A stretch of 64,000 nt of DNA from Maea johnstoni (Eukaryota; Annelida; Polychaeta; Spionida; Magelonidae), in assembly GCA_963942565.1 (NCBI GenBank), contig OZ012685.1, forward strand, positions 21,598,536 to 21,662,535. The letters are read 5' to 3'. Below are positions 46,457-56,999 of this stretch, piece after piece; the first letter of the stretch is position 1; each line of letters opens with the position of its first letter. The position numbers were made by a program, and so were the translations under genes. The notes under the pieces are model-generated. The model was not told the DNA's origin, ran no database searches, and saw only the letters and a program-made list of their open reading frames with translations.

Positions 46457-46684
46457 AGCCTAAAAAAAAGTTGTTTGTTTCCTGTAACCCTACCCTAACA
46501 AATTTTTATTCGGAAAAATCCCGACTCTAAAAATTTTTCCGGCCTCCCAACTCCCAATCAATGTAAAACATGCATAAAACACATTATTGACCAAAAAAAT
46601 ATTGCAGAAAAAAGTTTTATCGACCTACCTACCCTAATTTTTTTCAGACCGTTACAGGAAACAAACAATATTTTTTTCTTGGCC
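46457..46684 (+). mobile_element. GTTTCC MITE inside the 47-bp array
   Basis: Left end agcctaaaaaaaagttgttt, right end aaacaaacaatatt..cttggcc, flanked by TGA (46454-46456 and 46685-46687) instead of the usual TAA. The array word taatgaggcattgg is restored when the element is taken out. Confidence 0.8.
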
Positions 46685-47164
46685 TGAGGCATTGGGAGAT
46701 AACTAATAGGTGGCGCTGTAGTAGCAAGTAATAAGGCATTGGAAGAGAACTAATAGGTGGCGCTGTAATCACATGTGATGTGGTATTGGAAGGGAACTAA
46801 TAGGTGGTGCTGTAATAGCTAGTAATGAGGCATTGGAAGAGAACTAATAGTTGGCGCTGTAGTAAACTGTGATTGGGAATTAGTAGAGAAAAAATAGGTG
46901 GCCCTGGAGTAACGTTAGATTGTGTATTGGAAGAGAACTAAAAAGCCACGCTGCAGTTACGTTTTTTTTTCGTTTCTAAGTTTCCCGTTTTATGTAGATT
47001 TTTAATTTTAGTATACCAAAGAGTGAAGTCTATTAAAATAAGGTCAGGACTTTTTATTATAAAATCCTGACATGCACTGTATTGTTTTTTCCTGTTGTTC
47101 ACTCCCATTTGAAAGCATTCGGGGAAAAACAGGGAAGTAAACGTTTTTGCGTGTTCAAAGTGTG

Positions 47165-47405
47165 GTACAAAGTACATACTACTAATAAAATAAACCCTAT
47201 ATATTTACAGATTTTGCTTTTTTAGTCCAGTAACTGCTTTGTGTCTTATAAAAGTGACACTACAGCTTCTATATATTCTATCTTCTAAGAAAAGTCATCA
47301 TCAGCAAATTCTGACAAAGAGTTTTGGGTGTCCAAACTGTCAAAAAAGTGTTCTGCGTGTCCAAATGACACGCTGGACGAATAGGCGGCTAAGCCCCTGC
47401 TCCAG
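47165..47405 (+). mobile_element. CTTAGCCAG type D, left part missing
   Basis: Matches 58500-58727: gtgacactacagcttctata, gaaaagtcatcatcagcaaa, ttttgggtgtccaaactgtc and gacacgctggacgaatagg, ending ggcggctaagcccctgc. Confidence 0.75.
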
Positions 47406-47423
47406 GGAAAGTAAATCTCTGCA

Positions 47424-47540
47424 CTTCATCATTATTATTATTATTATTATTATCATAATTATTATTATTATCATTATTATTATTATTATTATGATCATTA
47501 TTATCATTGTTATAATTATCATTATTATCATTATTACATC
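47424..47540. repeat. (ATT)n microsatellite
   Basis: Att/atc triplets with single interruptions. Isoleucine-rich open frames on both strands are artefacts. Confidence 0.95.
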
Positions 47541-47546
47541 AGTTCA

Positions 47547-47785
47547 TATCAACTCATTCATACCTGCAGCAACCGAAAAGAGCTATGAGACACTGTGGTG
47601 ATATCCCTTGAAACACACACCTCCATTTGATAATATTGGAAGCGTCAAGGAGACAGGTCTATTAGAAACCAACCAAGTCTCTTCCAAATACCATTTCACA
47701 AGTAAGGTTTTTTTTCAACAAAATCAAAGCATTCAGTTGACAATTTCAAGAAAAATTCTTTAGCATGAATAAATAGACACTCCAT
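47547..47785 (+). mobile_element. TTAA-2-like MITE, degraded
   Basis: Left end tcaactcattcatacctgca and a gcatgaataaat word toward the right. Termini are mutated. Confidence 0.4.
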
Positions 47786-47789
47786 GCCC

Positions 47790-48170
47790 TGACATAACGA
47801 GTAATCTATGGTCCTGTTCTCTTGAACTCAATTTTCGCTGTAAAGTTAAAAATGACTTCAACTAGTCTGATTGGGAAAATCCAAAAAATTCATAAGTATA
47901 TCATAAATCCTCAGATAAGCAGACATGTATGTTAATGAAACAATTGTATATAGCTAAATTGAACCTGACTTTAGAGATAATTTAGTCATTTAAAATTTTG
48001 CACAATCAATCGAGAGATCTAAAGTTGAAAATACCAAAGAAAACCAAAAATATTCATTTTTGTTAAAAATTGAGTAACTGACTTTCAACCCCCAGAATAC
48101 CCAGTTTTGACCACCTGTTTGAAGGCTCTTTCTAAATTCTGGGTTCACACCCTGCCCTGGTCCACCCCTG
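47790..48170. other. No gene seen
   Basis: AT-rich. The last 100 bp include tcaacccccagaatacccag and cctgccctggtcc, possibly an old reversed MITE piece. Confidence 0.3.
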
Positions 48171-48172
48171 GG

Positions 48173-48460
48173 CAGGGGCCTAGCCAGGACACATCCAGAC
48201 TGTCTCTTGCACTGGCGGTTTCCAGAAAACATCCTTTTTAGCCAGGCAGAAATTTCCATAATAAATTTTCAATCTATACTTTTTGGACTAGTAACCATAT
48301 CCTTTTGAAACATGGCTGAAGTGTAAATTGGCCTTTTTGACACAATAGGCTATCAAATGTAGTTGGTATAAGCTTTTGAAGTAGATCATTACCTGGACAG
48401 GCAAAAATTTGGTGAGTGCTCTTTTGGACAGGCACTCCTGAAATCCAGGCTAAGACCCTG
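48173..48460 (-). mobile_element. CTTAGCCAG type C, reversed, complete
   Basis: Begins CAGGGGCCTAGCCAGG and ends AATCCAGGCTAAGACCCTG. The flanks CCCCTGGG and CACCTGGG differ at one of eight bases. The body matches type C (gtaaattggcctttttgaca, aggctatcaaatg). Confidence 0.8.
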
Positions 48461-48495
48461 CACCTGGGTAAAGTGTCTTGGATCCCATTGATCAC

Positions 48496-48891
48496 AGGGG
48501 TCAGATTTCACTTAAAAACTTGAGACGACCAGACTTCAGGTTTTCAAATTGCCATAGCCCCACCCAAGATCTCATAGCCCTAGATTTTCTAAATGCTGCA
48601 GCCCCACTACAGCCCTTCCCTAAAAACAATAACGGAAGGCATAAGCTATCTTTTCATTGTTCTATTGCATATTGGCATTGTACCAAAGGGCAACTGATGT
48701 GTCAAATGGTGTTGTTTAACTGATTTTATCATTGATATTGCTCTGAGTATGATCTTAAGATTTCTCTTTTCATGTAGCCAGGGGGGCTACAAAGGCAAGT
48801 ATTATTAAAGCCCAACATCATTTTCTGTAGCCATTGGCTATGGGACTAGTGGCTAGCTGGAGTTGACCCTTGCCTCACAGTGATTGTTGTA
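48496..48891 (+). mobile_element. CAGGG-5-like MITE with tagccc words
   Basis: Left end CAGGGGTCAGATTTCAC, right end gctagctggagttgaccctt. catagccc, tgcagcccc, gggggcta and ggctatggg words lie near both ends. The right half resembles 56460-56880. Confidence 0.5.
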
Positions 48892-49107
48892 TCAGTAGCC
48901 ACTCAAAACCCATATCATAAGAAAGTTTGAGGCAAACCACATCGAAAATTGATCAATAAAAGCTTGGTTGATAAATAATGTACAATAATTCTATGCATTG
49001 ATTTACAAAATTTGGATAACAAAATCTTCCATGTCCGAATCCCAATTAATAGATGCATATTCTAAATGGAGTACTAAAAACAAAGCCATAACTATGCCAA
49101 TCTCATA

Positions 49108-49342
49108 ATTTATCCATTCATGCCTGTAACGTTCAAAATATCTTTACCAAGTGGGCTTCCTATCTTTAAGACTTAAGTGCATTTTTGAACAATATTTGTA
49201 GGAGAAATGTTGATTCATTCAAAATACAATCACTTACTCTCTGTCAATTACTTAGTAAATTTAAGATTATGATAAATCTTGGAAGGTATTTCGAAAAATA
49301 TCAGAGATCCAGATGACAAGTTAGTTATGGAGATGGGTTGAA
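49108..49342 (+). mobile_element. TTAA-2 MITE, degraded ends
   Basis: Left tatccattcatgcctgtaac; interior caatatttgtaggagaaat and atcagagatccagatgacaa; right gagatgggttgaac. Confidence 0.55.
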
Positions 49343-49629
49343 CTAGCCCTATCCCCACTATTCAACTGGCATGTAAGATTCAGTTGGTTGAATACTGTAG
49401 AATAGGTATATATCGTGCTACAAAAATTTCGCGAAAAGCCCATTTTTCGTTTTTTCGCGTGTACTTTAATTCGCGTGTGAGCATGTTCTTCAGCGCCATC
49501 TATTGAACCAAACAGTAATCTTAAAAATGCAAACATTCGGCGGCCATCTTGCGGCTATGATCTGGCAGAAGTTTCAACAAAATTGGACTGGTAAACATGC
49601 CATTTATAATATGATACCTTGGTAACTTT

Positions 49630-50720
49630 TTTTTTTTATAGTTACCTATGTGTCATATTATAATGAGTTTGTGAAGTCGTTGCATGTATTCCCCTTCGTT
49701 TCAGCCTAGGACCGGCTATGAGTGAGAATCACGCTATGCTGGTATATATTCGTCAACTGCAAATACAAGTATTGCCGTAAACAGTAAATTGGCAACGATT
49801 CAATTCAAGTCAGGAACAATATCATTATTTCTTTATAATATCTATTATTCTGATAATTATCAACATACACATGTATGTATGTTGATAATTATCAAATGTT
49901 TCCATCGCATCACCTGTCCCAGTCTATCGAACAATGGTGGCAGCCATCTTGTTTCTCGTAAGAGATCCATAGATTGGCCGAGGTATCCTAGAAATTTCAC
50001 ATGTAAGAATGCGAATTATGTTATGATACATTGGTAACTTATTCATAAGTTACCAATGTATCATATTATGATAGCTTTGGGAAGTTATTGGACGTATTTT
50101 GTTTCGTTTCAGCCTCGGACCAGCTACTAGTGAGAATCACGCTATGCTGGTATATACTCATCAACTGCAAATACACGTATTGCCGTATTTAAACAGTAAA
50201 TTGACAACAATTCAATTCGAGTAGGAACAAGATAATTATTTCTTTATGATATCCATCATTCTGATAATAATCAACATACACATCAGGGTTCGACTTTCCC
50301 AGGGGCCCAGGGGCATATGCCCCTAGATTTTGCTGTGGGCCCCTAGTTTTTTCAGACTAGGGGCCCGAAATAGTATACATAATAATACAGAAATCCTGTT
50401 TTTGACCACTAAATTTATCGAAAGACCTTTTCAGGCCCCTAGCCTGAAATCTAAGTGTCAGACCCTGCACATGTATGTATGTTGATAATTATCAAATGTT
50501 CCCATCGCAGCACCTGTCCGAGTCTATCGAACAATGATGGCAGACATCTTGTTTCTCGTAAGAGATCCATAGATTGGCCCAGGTATCCTAGAAATTTGAG
50601 ATGTAAGAATGCGAATTATGTTATGATACATTGGTAACTTATTCACAAGTTACCAATGTATCATATTATGATAGCTTTGGGAAGTTATTGGACATATTTT
50701 TCTTCGTTTAAACCTCGACC
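49630..50720 (+). repeat. Roughly 405-bp unit repeated about three times
   Basis: cagcct.ggaccggct landmarks fall at 49705, 50110 and (diverged) 50709; the second interval is longer by the inserted MITE. Each unit contains a 19-bp-arm palindrome (TGATAATTATCAACATACA at 49851, complement at 49876) and a ttggtaacttattcataagt palindrome. Confidence 0.8.
50284..50467 (+). mobile_element. CAGGG-5 MITE with ggggcc words
   Basis: Near-identical to 5445-5631: begins CAGGGTTCGACTTTC, ends TAAGTGTCAGACCCTG. Flanked by CACAT (50279-50283 and 50468-50472). The sister unit at 49861-49880 keeps the empty site aacatacacatgtatgtatg. Confidence 0.9.
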
Positions 50721-50933
50721 GTCTAGGAGTGGAATTCACCGACCGACGCGCCACCACCTCCAGTGGTGGGAAGCGTTACCATGTATATAATTGATCGTGT
50801 GCGCTAAGTTCGCGAGTGCGATACTAGTTCGCGTATTCGCGAAATATACGCACACGCGAACTTTACCTGTTCTACAGTACCTGAAAGTCAACAATATACA
50901 AATACACTTGCAATGAATCATAGCAGGGTCTTA

Positions 50934-51205
50934 GCTAGGATTTTATAAAACGTCGGTCTATTCACCAATCACACAAGTCCTGCCTGTCCAGATTTAGCTA
51001 CTTGGCTACTTCAAATCCTTATACCAACTAAATCAAATAGCCATTTTGTTACAAATAGGATACTTTAAATACATAAATGGTTTAGAAGTTTGAGATTGAC
51101 ATTTTAAGAAATTCCTCACAAAAGATTTTGGGTGTCCTGAGGGGTGTTTTTTCAGGGTTTGGGTGTCCAAAAAGACACCCAGACGCCCTGCTGGCTAAGA
51201 TCATG
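50934..51205 (+). mobile_element. Chimeric CTTAGCCAG element: type C left, type A right
   Basis: Left half is type C (cctgcctgtccagatttagc, cttcaaatccttatacc). Right half is type A (gggtgtcctgaggggtg, gggtgtccaaaaagacacc) and ends ctggctaagatCATG. Confidence 0.7.
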
Positions 51206-51225
51206 GTACCGACTTATCTGCCAAC

Positions 51226-51243
51226 CCCCCCCCCCCCCCCCCC
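51226..51243. repeat. Poly-C tract
   Basis: Uninterrupted run of about 18 C. Confidence 0.95.
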
Positions 51244-51588
51244 TTGAAAATTTGGCTGCCTGTGATACCTGGCGATGGCAAATTCTCTTAAAATTCAGCC
51301 ACCCCCAAAATAAGAAAAATATTCATTTTTCCCTCAGCAATGTGAATTATGGTAAATGGATATTCCCACTACAGCTAAGCATCTAGTCACTGATGCTACA
51401 CATGCGACAGCATCAGCTTATGAATGTACATAAATTCCAATACAGCCGGGTAGAGTCATATGCAGACTGAATGTTCATAGGCTCATAAATGTACATTTGG
51501 AATAAGAGCCTAGCAGAGTCACAGATACAGCATGCATGTCCTGTAGTGCTTATACATGAATGCGGCTGAACTTTGCTTGTAGTACTTA

Positions 51589-52066
51589 GGCCTAAAAAAA
51601 AAAATTGTTTGTTTCCTGTAACGGTTCCAAAAAATATAGGGTAGGTAGGTAGGTAAATCTTTTTTTTTTTTTTTTTTTTTTTGGTATTTAGCAGAAGGTG
51701 TCCTGGAAAAATGCTGAAAAAACACATTTCATTCACCTATTACATTGTGTATTTGTAATTAACATTGTCACATGCTTCTTGTCAGTTATGTTACCTGTCA
51801 CTTATGTTTCCTGTCACTTGTTTCTTATGTTTCTTTTCTTCTTCTGTAGGGGAAAACACACAACCTAGCCCTAGACATGCCTGCTTTGGTGTGCTGCATG
51901 TGCTTTGTGCAACTGTAAACCTGCCCTGCTTTCCTTTCCGTGTAGTTTAGATCAAAGTTTAAAAAAAAAAAAAGTTTCACGACGGGAGGTAAAAAGACGT
52001 AGGGTCGGCAATGAAATGGTAGGGTCGGTCGGGTTACAGGAAACAAACAATTTTCTTTTTTAGGCC
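51589..52066 (+). mobile_element. GTTTCC MITE, enlarged copy
   Basis: GGCCTAAAAAAAAAAATTG at left and GTTACAGGAAACAAACAATT..TTAGGCC at right, flanked by TTA (51586-51588 and 52067-52069). At 478 bp it is about twice the usual size; roughly 51690-51960 (ttcttatgtttc.., gtttaaaaaaaa) is extra sequence. Confidence 0.75.
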
Positions 52067-52324
52067 TTATCAATGCATGTTTGCAAGGCAGTAGAACAAG
52101 TGAGCACATCAGAGGGAATAGTGCTTGTACATGCGGTTAACTACAAAAACATACTATAGGGATTGGAAGCAATGCTATCGATACTTTTGTCCAAAGCAGG
52201 AGGAGGCAAATATTTTGATATTGCTGTAAAGTAAAATTGCAATTTTCCTTCTTACAACAAGAGGCAGATTTTTGTAAAGGAAAATTGCAATTTTTCCTTC
52301 TTACAACAAGATGAACAATAGCAT

Positions 52325-52415
52325 ATGAGTACCCATGTGCCAAGGTTTCAGTAAATTCTCAGCCTTTTTGCATTATTTTGATATTGCAAAATTAGCCACT
52401 ACCAGCATGGGGGTT
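52325..52415 (+). mobile_element. TTAA-1 MITE, right part
   Basis: gagtacccatgtgccaagg, tttttgcattattttgatat and ccactaccagcatgggGGTTAA. The left half is replaced by two tandem aaattgcaatttt.ccttctt words. Confidence 0.65.
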
Positions 52416-52611
52416 AACACCAGGATCCATCAGGCATGTCTGAAGAAATGACTATTTCCAGAACAATTTTTACATCAAATATTTTTTGGATAAAACTTTG
52501 AATTATGAAATAATTATAAATTTACCTTTTAAGTATATTCCTTGCCCAACAGTGAGTATCATAGCACAGCCTACATTAAATATTGATGGAATGACAATAA
52601 GCCTATCATCA

Positions 52612-52735
52612 GTGTCATAGCTAGGATTTAGGAACTGGGTGCCCAAAATTGGCAACATCTTGTAAAATTTGGGGCATCATTTTTTTCTATGGAGACCAGT
52701 ATGTGCAGCAATATGTACAGTGCCATATGAATTAT
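52612..52735 (+). mobile_element. CTTAGCCAG type A, left end only
   Basis: cagtgtcatagctaggattt, ctgggtgcccaaaattgg and a ggggcatc word, then similarity stops at the edge of the 48-bp array. Confidence 0.65.
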
Positions 52736-54080
52736 ATTGAGGTAACAAAATGCCAAAATTCTCCCGCAGCGCCACCTACATTGAATATTTCATAGGTTAA
52801 CAAATATTTATGTCTCCCACAGCGCCACCTACATTGAATATTTCATAGGTTAACAATATAGGTCTGCCACAGCGCCACCTACATTGAATATTTCATAGGT
52901 TAACAATATAAGTCTCCCGCAGCGCCACCTACATTGAATATTTCATAGGTTAACAATAATTCTCCCACAGCGCCACCTACATTGAATATTTCATAGGTTA
53001 ACAATTAGTCTCCCACAGCACCACCTACATTGAATATTTCATAGGTTAACAATATAAGTCTCCCACAGCGCCACCTACATTGAATATTTCATAGGTTAAA
53101 CCATAAGTCTCCCACAGCGCCACCTACATTGAATATTTCATAGGTTTAACCATAAGTCTCCCACAGCGCCACCTACATTGAATATTTCAAAGGTTTAACC
53201 ATAAGTCTCCCACAGCGCCACCAACATTGAATATTTCACATATTAACAATAAGTCTCCCATAGCGCCACCTACATTGAATATTTCAAAGGTTAACAAATA
53301 TTTATGTCTCCCACAGCGCCACCTACATTGAATATTTCATAGGTTAACAATAAAGGTCTGCCACAGCACCACCTACATTGAATATTTCATAGGTTAACAA
53401 TTAGTCTCCCACAGCGCCACCTACATTGAATATTTCATAGGTTAACAATAACTCTTCCACAGCGCCACCTACATTGAATATTTCATAGGTTAACAATTAG
53501 TCTCCCACAGCGCCACCTACATTGAATATTTCATAGGTTTAACCATAAGTCTCCCACAGCGCCACCTACATTGAATATTTCATAGGTTTAACCATAAGTC
53601 TCCAACAGCGCCACCTACATTGAATATTTCAAAGGTTTAACCATAAGTCTCCCACAGCGCCACCTACATTGAATATTTCACACGTTAACAATAAGTCTCC
53701 CACAGCGCCACCAACATTGAATATTTCATAGGTTAATCATAAGTCTCCCATAGCGCCACCTACATTGAATATTTCATAGGTTAATCATAAGTCTCCCATA
53801 GCGCCACCAACATTGAATATTTCATAGGTTAATCATAAGTCTCCCATAGCGCCACCTACATTGAATATTTCATAGGTTAATCATAAGTCTCCCATAGCGC
53901 CACCAACATTGAATATTTCATAGGTTAATCATAAGTCTCCCGCAGCGCCACCTACATTGAATATTTCATAGGTTAATCATAAGTCTCCCACAGCGCCACC
54001 TACATTGAATATTTCATATAAGTTAACAATAAGTCTCCCACAGCGCCACCTACATTGAATATTCCACAGGTTAACAATAA

Positions 54081-54775
54081 AGCCCCATTCTCACATTCAC
54101 GACTTCAGCCACGACTATGCCGATCTAGCGAATAGACCGAATTTGATGTTTCGAGTACGCTATTATGCAAATTTTGCAGTTTTCTTTTTTAAAGAGGACT
54201 GTTATTCGACTACCATACGATTGACGGCGACGGAGTCACGATTGTTGTTGGACATGAATACGTTCGTTCAAGACTTATCCCGCATGTAGTTGTAGTTAGT
54301 ACGACCGTTATACGATGCTCATATGTAAGTATATCCTGACTTTCATACGCTACTCATACGCTTGCTATACGACTTGAATACTTGAATAGCTAGCAGTCCA
54401 GTACCATCGTAGGCAGAGCGTATGCAACTTTCCACGGATTTGCATACGCATGACGCCGATGTCAATACGACTGCTATACACTGTTGCCGACCTTTATACG
54501 CTGTTGCTGACCTTCATACGCTATTGCCGACCTTCATACGCTTCTCATACGCTACCTATTGGCACTCACTTGTTATTGGATGTGGCGCCGATCGACTACG
54601 ACTGTTTTGAAATTTTCAAAACCGTCGTAGCGGACGCTGACTTCAATACGACTCGTGCAGACTCGCTAGACTGTCATACGTCAGTACATGTACTATTGCC
54701 GACTCACCATGATCGACCAGGACTGCTGAGCCGTGGTCGATCGTGGCTGTAAGTTGTGAATGTGAGAATGGGGCT
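54081..54775. mobile_element. TAA-flanked TIR element with catacg words
   Basis: Ends AGCCCCATTCTCACATTCAC and the complement (gtgaatgtgagaatggggct), flanked by TAA (54078-54080 and 54776-54778). The 695-bp interior is rich in catacgct, atacgact and gccgaccttcatacgct words. No transposase. Same architecture as 45512-46425. Confidence 0.8.
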
Positions 54776-55196
54776 TAAGTCTCCCATAGCGCCACCTACA
54801 TTGAATATTTCATAGGTTTTACAATAAGTCTCCCACAGCACCACCTACATTGAATATTTCATAGGTTAACAATATAAGTCTGCCACAGCGCCAGCTACAT
54901 TAAATATTTCATAGGTTTAAAACAATATAAGTCTCCCACAGCGCCACCTACATTGAATATTTCATAGGTTAACAATACAAGTCTCCCACAGCGCCACCTA
55001 CATTGAATATTTCACAGGTTAACAATAAGTCTCCTATGTGCAGTGCGCCTACATTGAATATTTCATATAGGTTAACAATAAGTCTCCCACAGCGCCACCT
55101 ACATTGAATATTTCATAGGTTAACAATATAGGTCTGCCACAGTGCCACCTACATTGAATATTTCATAGGTTAACACTACAAGTCTCCCACAGCGCC

Positions 55197-55459
55197 ACTG
55201 TTTTTTGACAGTTTGGACACCCAAAATTTTATGTCAGAATTTGCTGAAGATGACTTTTCTTAGAAGATAGAAGATGTAGAAGCTGTAGTGTCACTTCTAT
55301 AAGACACACAATGCAGTATCTGGCCTAAAAAAGCAAAATCTGTAAAGGTACAGGGTCTATCTGATTAATAGTATGTATTTTGTACCACGCTTTGGACACG
55401 CAAAAGTCTATGAAACCTCTATTTGGACACCCTGTTTCCAAATATCGGCTAAGACCCTG
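55197..55459 (-). mobile_element. CTTAGCCAG type D, reversed, inside the 48-bp array
   Basis: gtttggacacccaaaatttt, gaagctgtagtgtcacttct and ggacaccctgtttccaaata, ending ggctaagaccctgg. The end bearing gacacgctggacg is missing. Confidence 0.75.
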
Positions 55460-56459
55460 GCCACCTACATTGAATATTTCACAGGTTAACAATAAGTCTC
55501 CCATAGCGCCACCTACATTGAATATTTCACAGGTTAACAATAAGTCTCCCACAGCGCCACCTACATTGAATATTTCATAGGTTAACAATAAGTCTCCCAT
55601 GTGCAGTGCACCTACATTGAATATTTCATAGGTTAACAAAAAGGCTTGAACAGCACCACCTAGATTGAATATTTCATAGGTTAACAATATAAGTCTCCCA
55701 CAGCGCCACCTACATTGAATAGTTCATAGGTTAACAATATAAGTCTGCCACAGCGCCACCTACATTGAATATTTCATAGGTTAACAATAAGTCTCCCACA
55801 GCGCCACCTACATTGAATATGTCATAGGTTAACAATATAAGTCTCCCACAGCGCCACCTACATTGAATATTTCATAGGTTAACAATACAAGTCTGCCACA
55901 GCGCCACCTACATTGAATATTTCATAGATTACCAATTAGTCTCCCACAGCGCCACCTACATTGAATATTTCATAGGTTAACAATAAGTCTCCCACAGCGC
56001 CACCTACATTGAATATTTCATAGGTTAACAATAAGTCTCCCACAGCGCCACCTACATTGAATATTTCATAGGTTAACAATAAGTCTCCCACAGCGCCACC
56101 TACATTGAATATTTCATAGGTTAACAAAAAGGCTTGCATACCACCACCTAGATGGAATATTTCATAGATCAACAATAAGTCTTGCATAGCGTCACCTACA
56201 TTGAATATTTCGTAGATTGACAATACATTAAATATTTCAAGAACTGACAAAATGTGTCCAATAGCACCATCTACATTAAATATCTCACAGCAGGAGACAG
56301 GCTGACAATTTCTCTCATAGCGCCAACTACTTAACTAGTATGTCAAATATTTCCTATTAACACTTTAAGTATATCACACCCTAGAGCACTACCAAATATT
56401 AATGTGGCTGACAATAAATAAATGGTAGCATTCAACTAATCACATTAAAATATCACTTT

Positions 56460-56880
56460 CCTTATAGCCAGGCGGGCTTAACTAAGGCAAATATTATTAA
56501 AGCCCATCAGGGTCTTAGCCAGGATTTAGAAACTAGGTGCCTAAAATTGGAAGTTGTAAAATTTTTGGGTGTCCAAATTATTAAGGAGGACCACAATATA
56601 CTCAGATTTCAACCATAAACATATATAAGTTTATCAAAGTAAGGCATTATATCCTTATTCAATGTCATGGGAATTATATGGAGATGAAAAAATTCAATTA
56701 TATGTCTGAGATTGACATTTTAAGAAATTCTTCACAATTTTTTTTGGGTGTCCTGAGGGGTGCTTTTTAAGGGTTTGGGTGTCCAAAAAAGCACCCAGAC
56801 GCCCTGCTGGCTAAGACCATACACATTTCTGTAGCCTCGGGCAATGGGGTTAGTGGTTAGCTGAACCCCTCTTCTATTCG
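56460..56880 (+). mobile_element. tagccc MITE fragment carrying a nested type A element
   Basis: atagccaggcgggctta, aatattattaaagccca and tttctgtagcctcgggc match 48775-48850, where they are uninterrupted. Confidence 0.6.
56508..56820 (+). mobile_element. CTTAGCCAG type A, nested
   Basis: Begins CAGGGTCTTAGCCAGG and ends CTGGCTAAGACCAT. The body is close to 25211-25523 and 63474-63787. The target duplication is not clean. Confidence 0.8.
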
Positions 56881-56999
56881 ACTATTACTGCACTTCTAAT
56901 TTAAAACTTAATAATTCGTTCCCTACTTTTGGGACTAGTAGTTAACAATTTGGTTTTAAGTCCTTTGATCTGCATTGTGGGAAATAATTGACAAGGGCT

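Larger units (their letters stand above)
42480..46960 (+). repeat. 47-bp minisatellite, GGTGGCGCTG type, long array
   Basis: Unit: ggtggcgctgtagtagcgtg, tgatgtggtattggaagg, gaactaata. The array runs about 2.1 kb without interruption, then continues in pieces around three inserted elements (44609-45049, 45512-46425, 46457-46684). The core CTAATAGGTGGCGCTG matches a CTCF-type consensus (CCANNAGRKGGCGCT) except at one of the first C positions. All motifs point in the plus direction. Confidence 0.92.
49395..50877. mobile_element. Mariner/Tc1-like TIR element with internal tandem repeats
   Basis: Ends CTGTAGAATAGGTA and TACCTGTTCTACAG, flanked by TA (49393-49394 and 50878-50879). Just inside both ends are ttcgcgaa and cgcgtgtg words. 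The middle holds about three copies of a 405-bp unit. No transposase frame is visible. Confidence 0.75.
52750..56260 (-). repeat. 48-bp minisatellite, CAGCGCCACC type, long array
   Basis: Unit: cagcgccacctacattgaat, atttcataggttaacaata, agtctccca. Roughly fifty units allowing for two insertions. Its core, read on the minus strand, is TAGGTGGCGCTG, the same as in the 27 kb and 42-47 kb arrays, but in the opposite orientation. Unit variants recur in blocks about 0.5 kb apart (52.80 and 53.30 kb). Confidence 0.95.

Noticed and set aside
47239-47601. Poly-isoleucine open frame
   Set aside because: Translation of an (ATT)n tract with MITE sequence upstream.
55936-56250. Minus-strand open frame of 16-residue repeats (also 55325-55687)
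   Set aside because: The 48-bp unit is a multiple of three, so an open frame repeats automatically. There is no independent sign of translation.
52750-56260. CRISPR-like regularity of repeats
   Set aside because: Whole units are repeated without unique spacers and the setting is an animal genome; this is a minisatellite.
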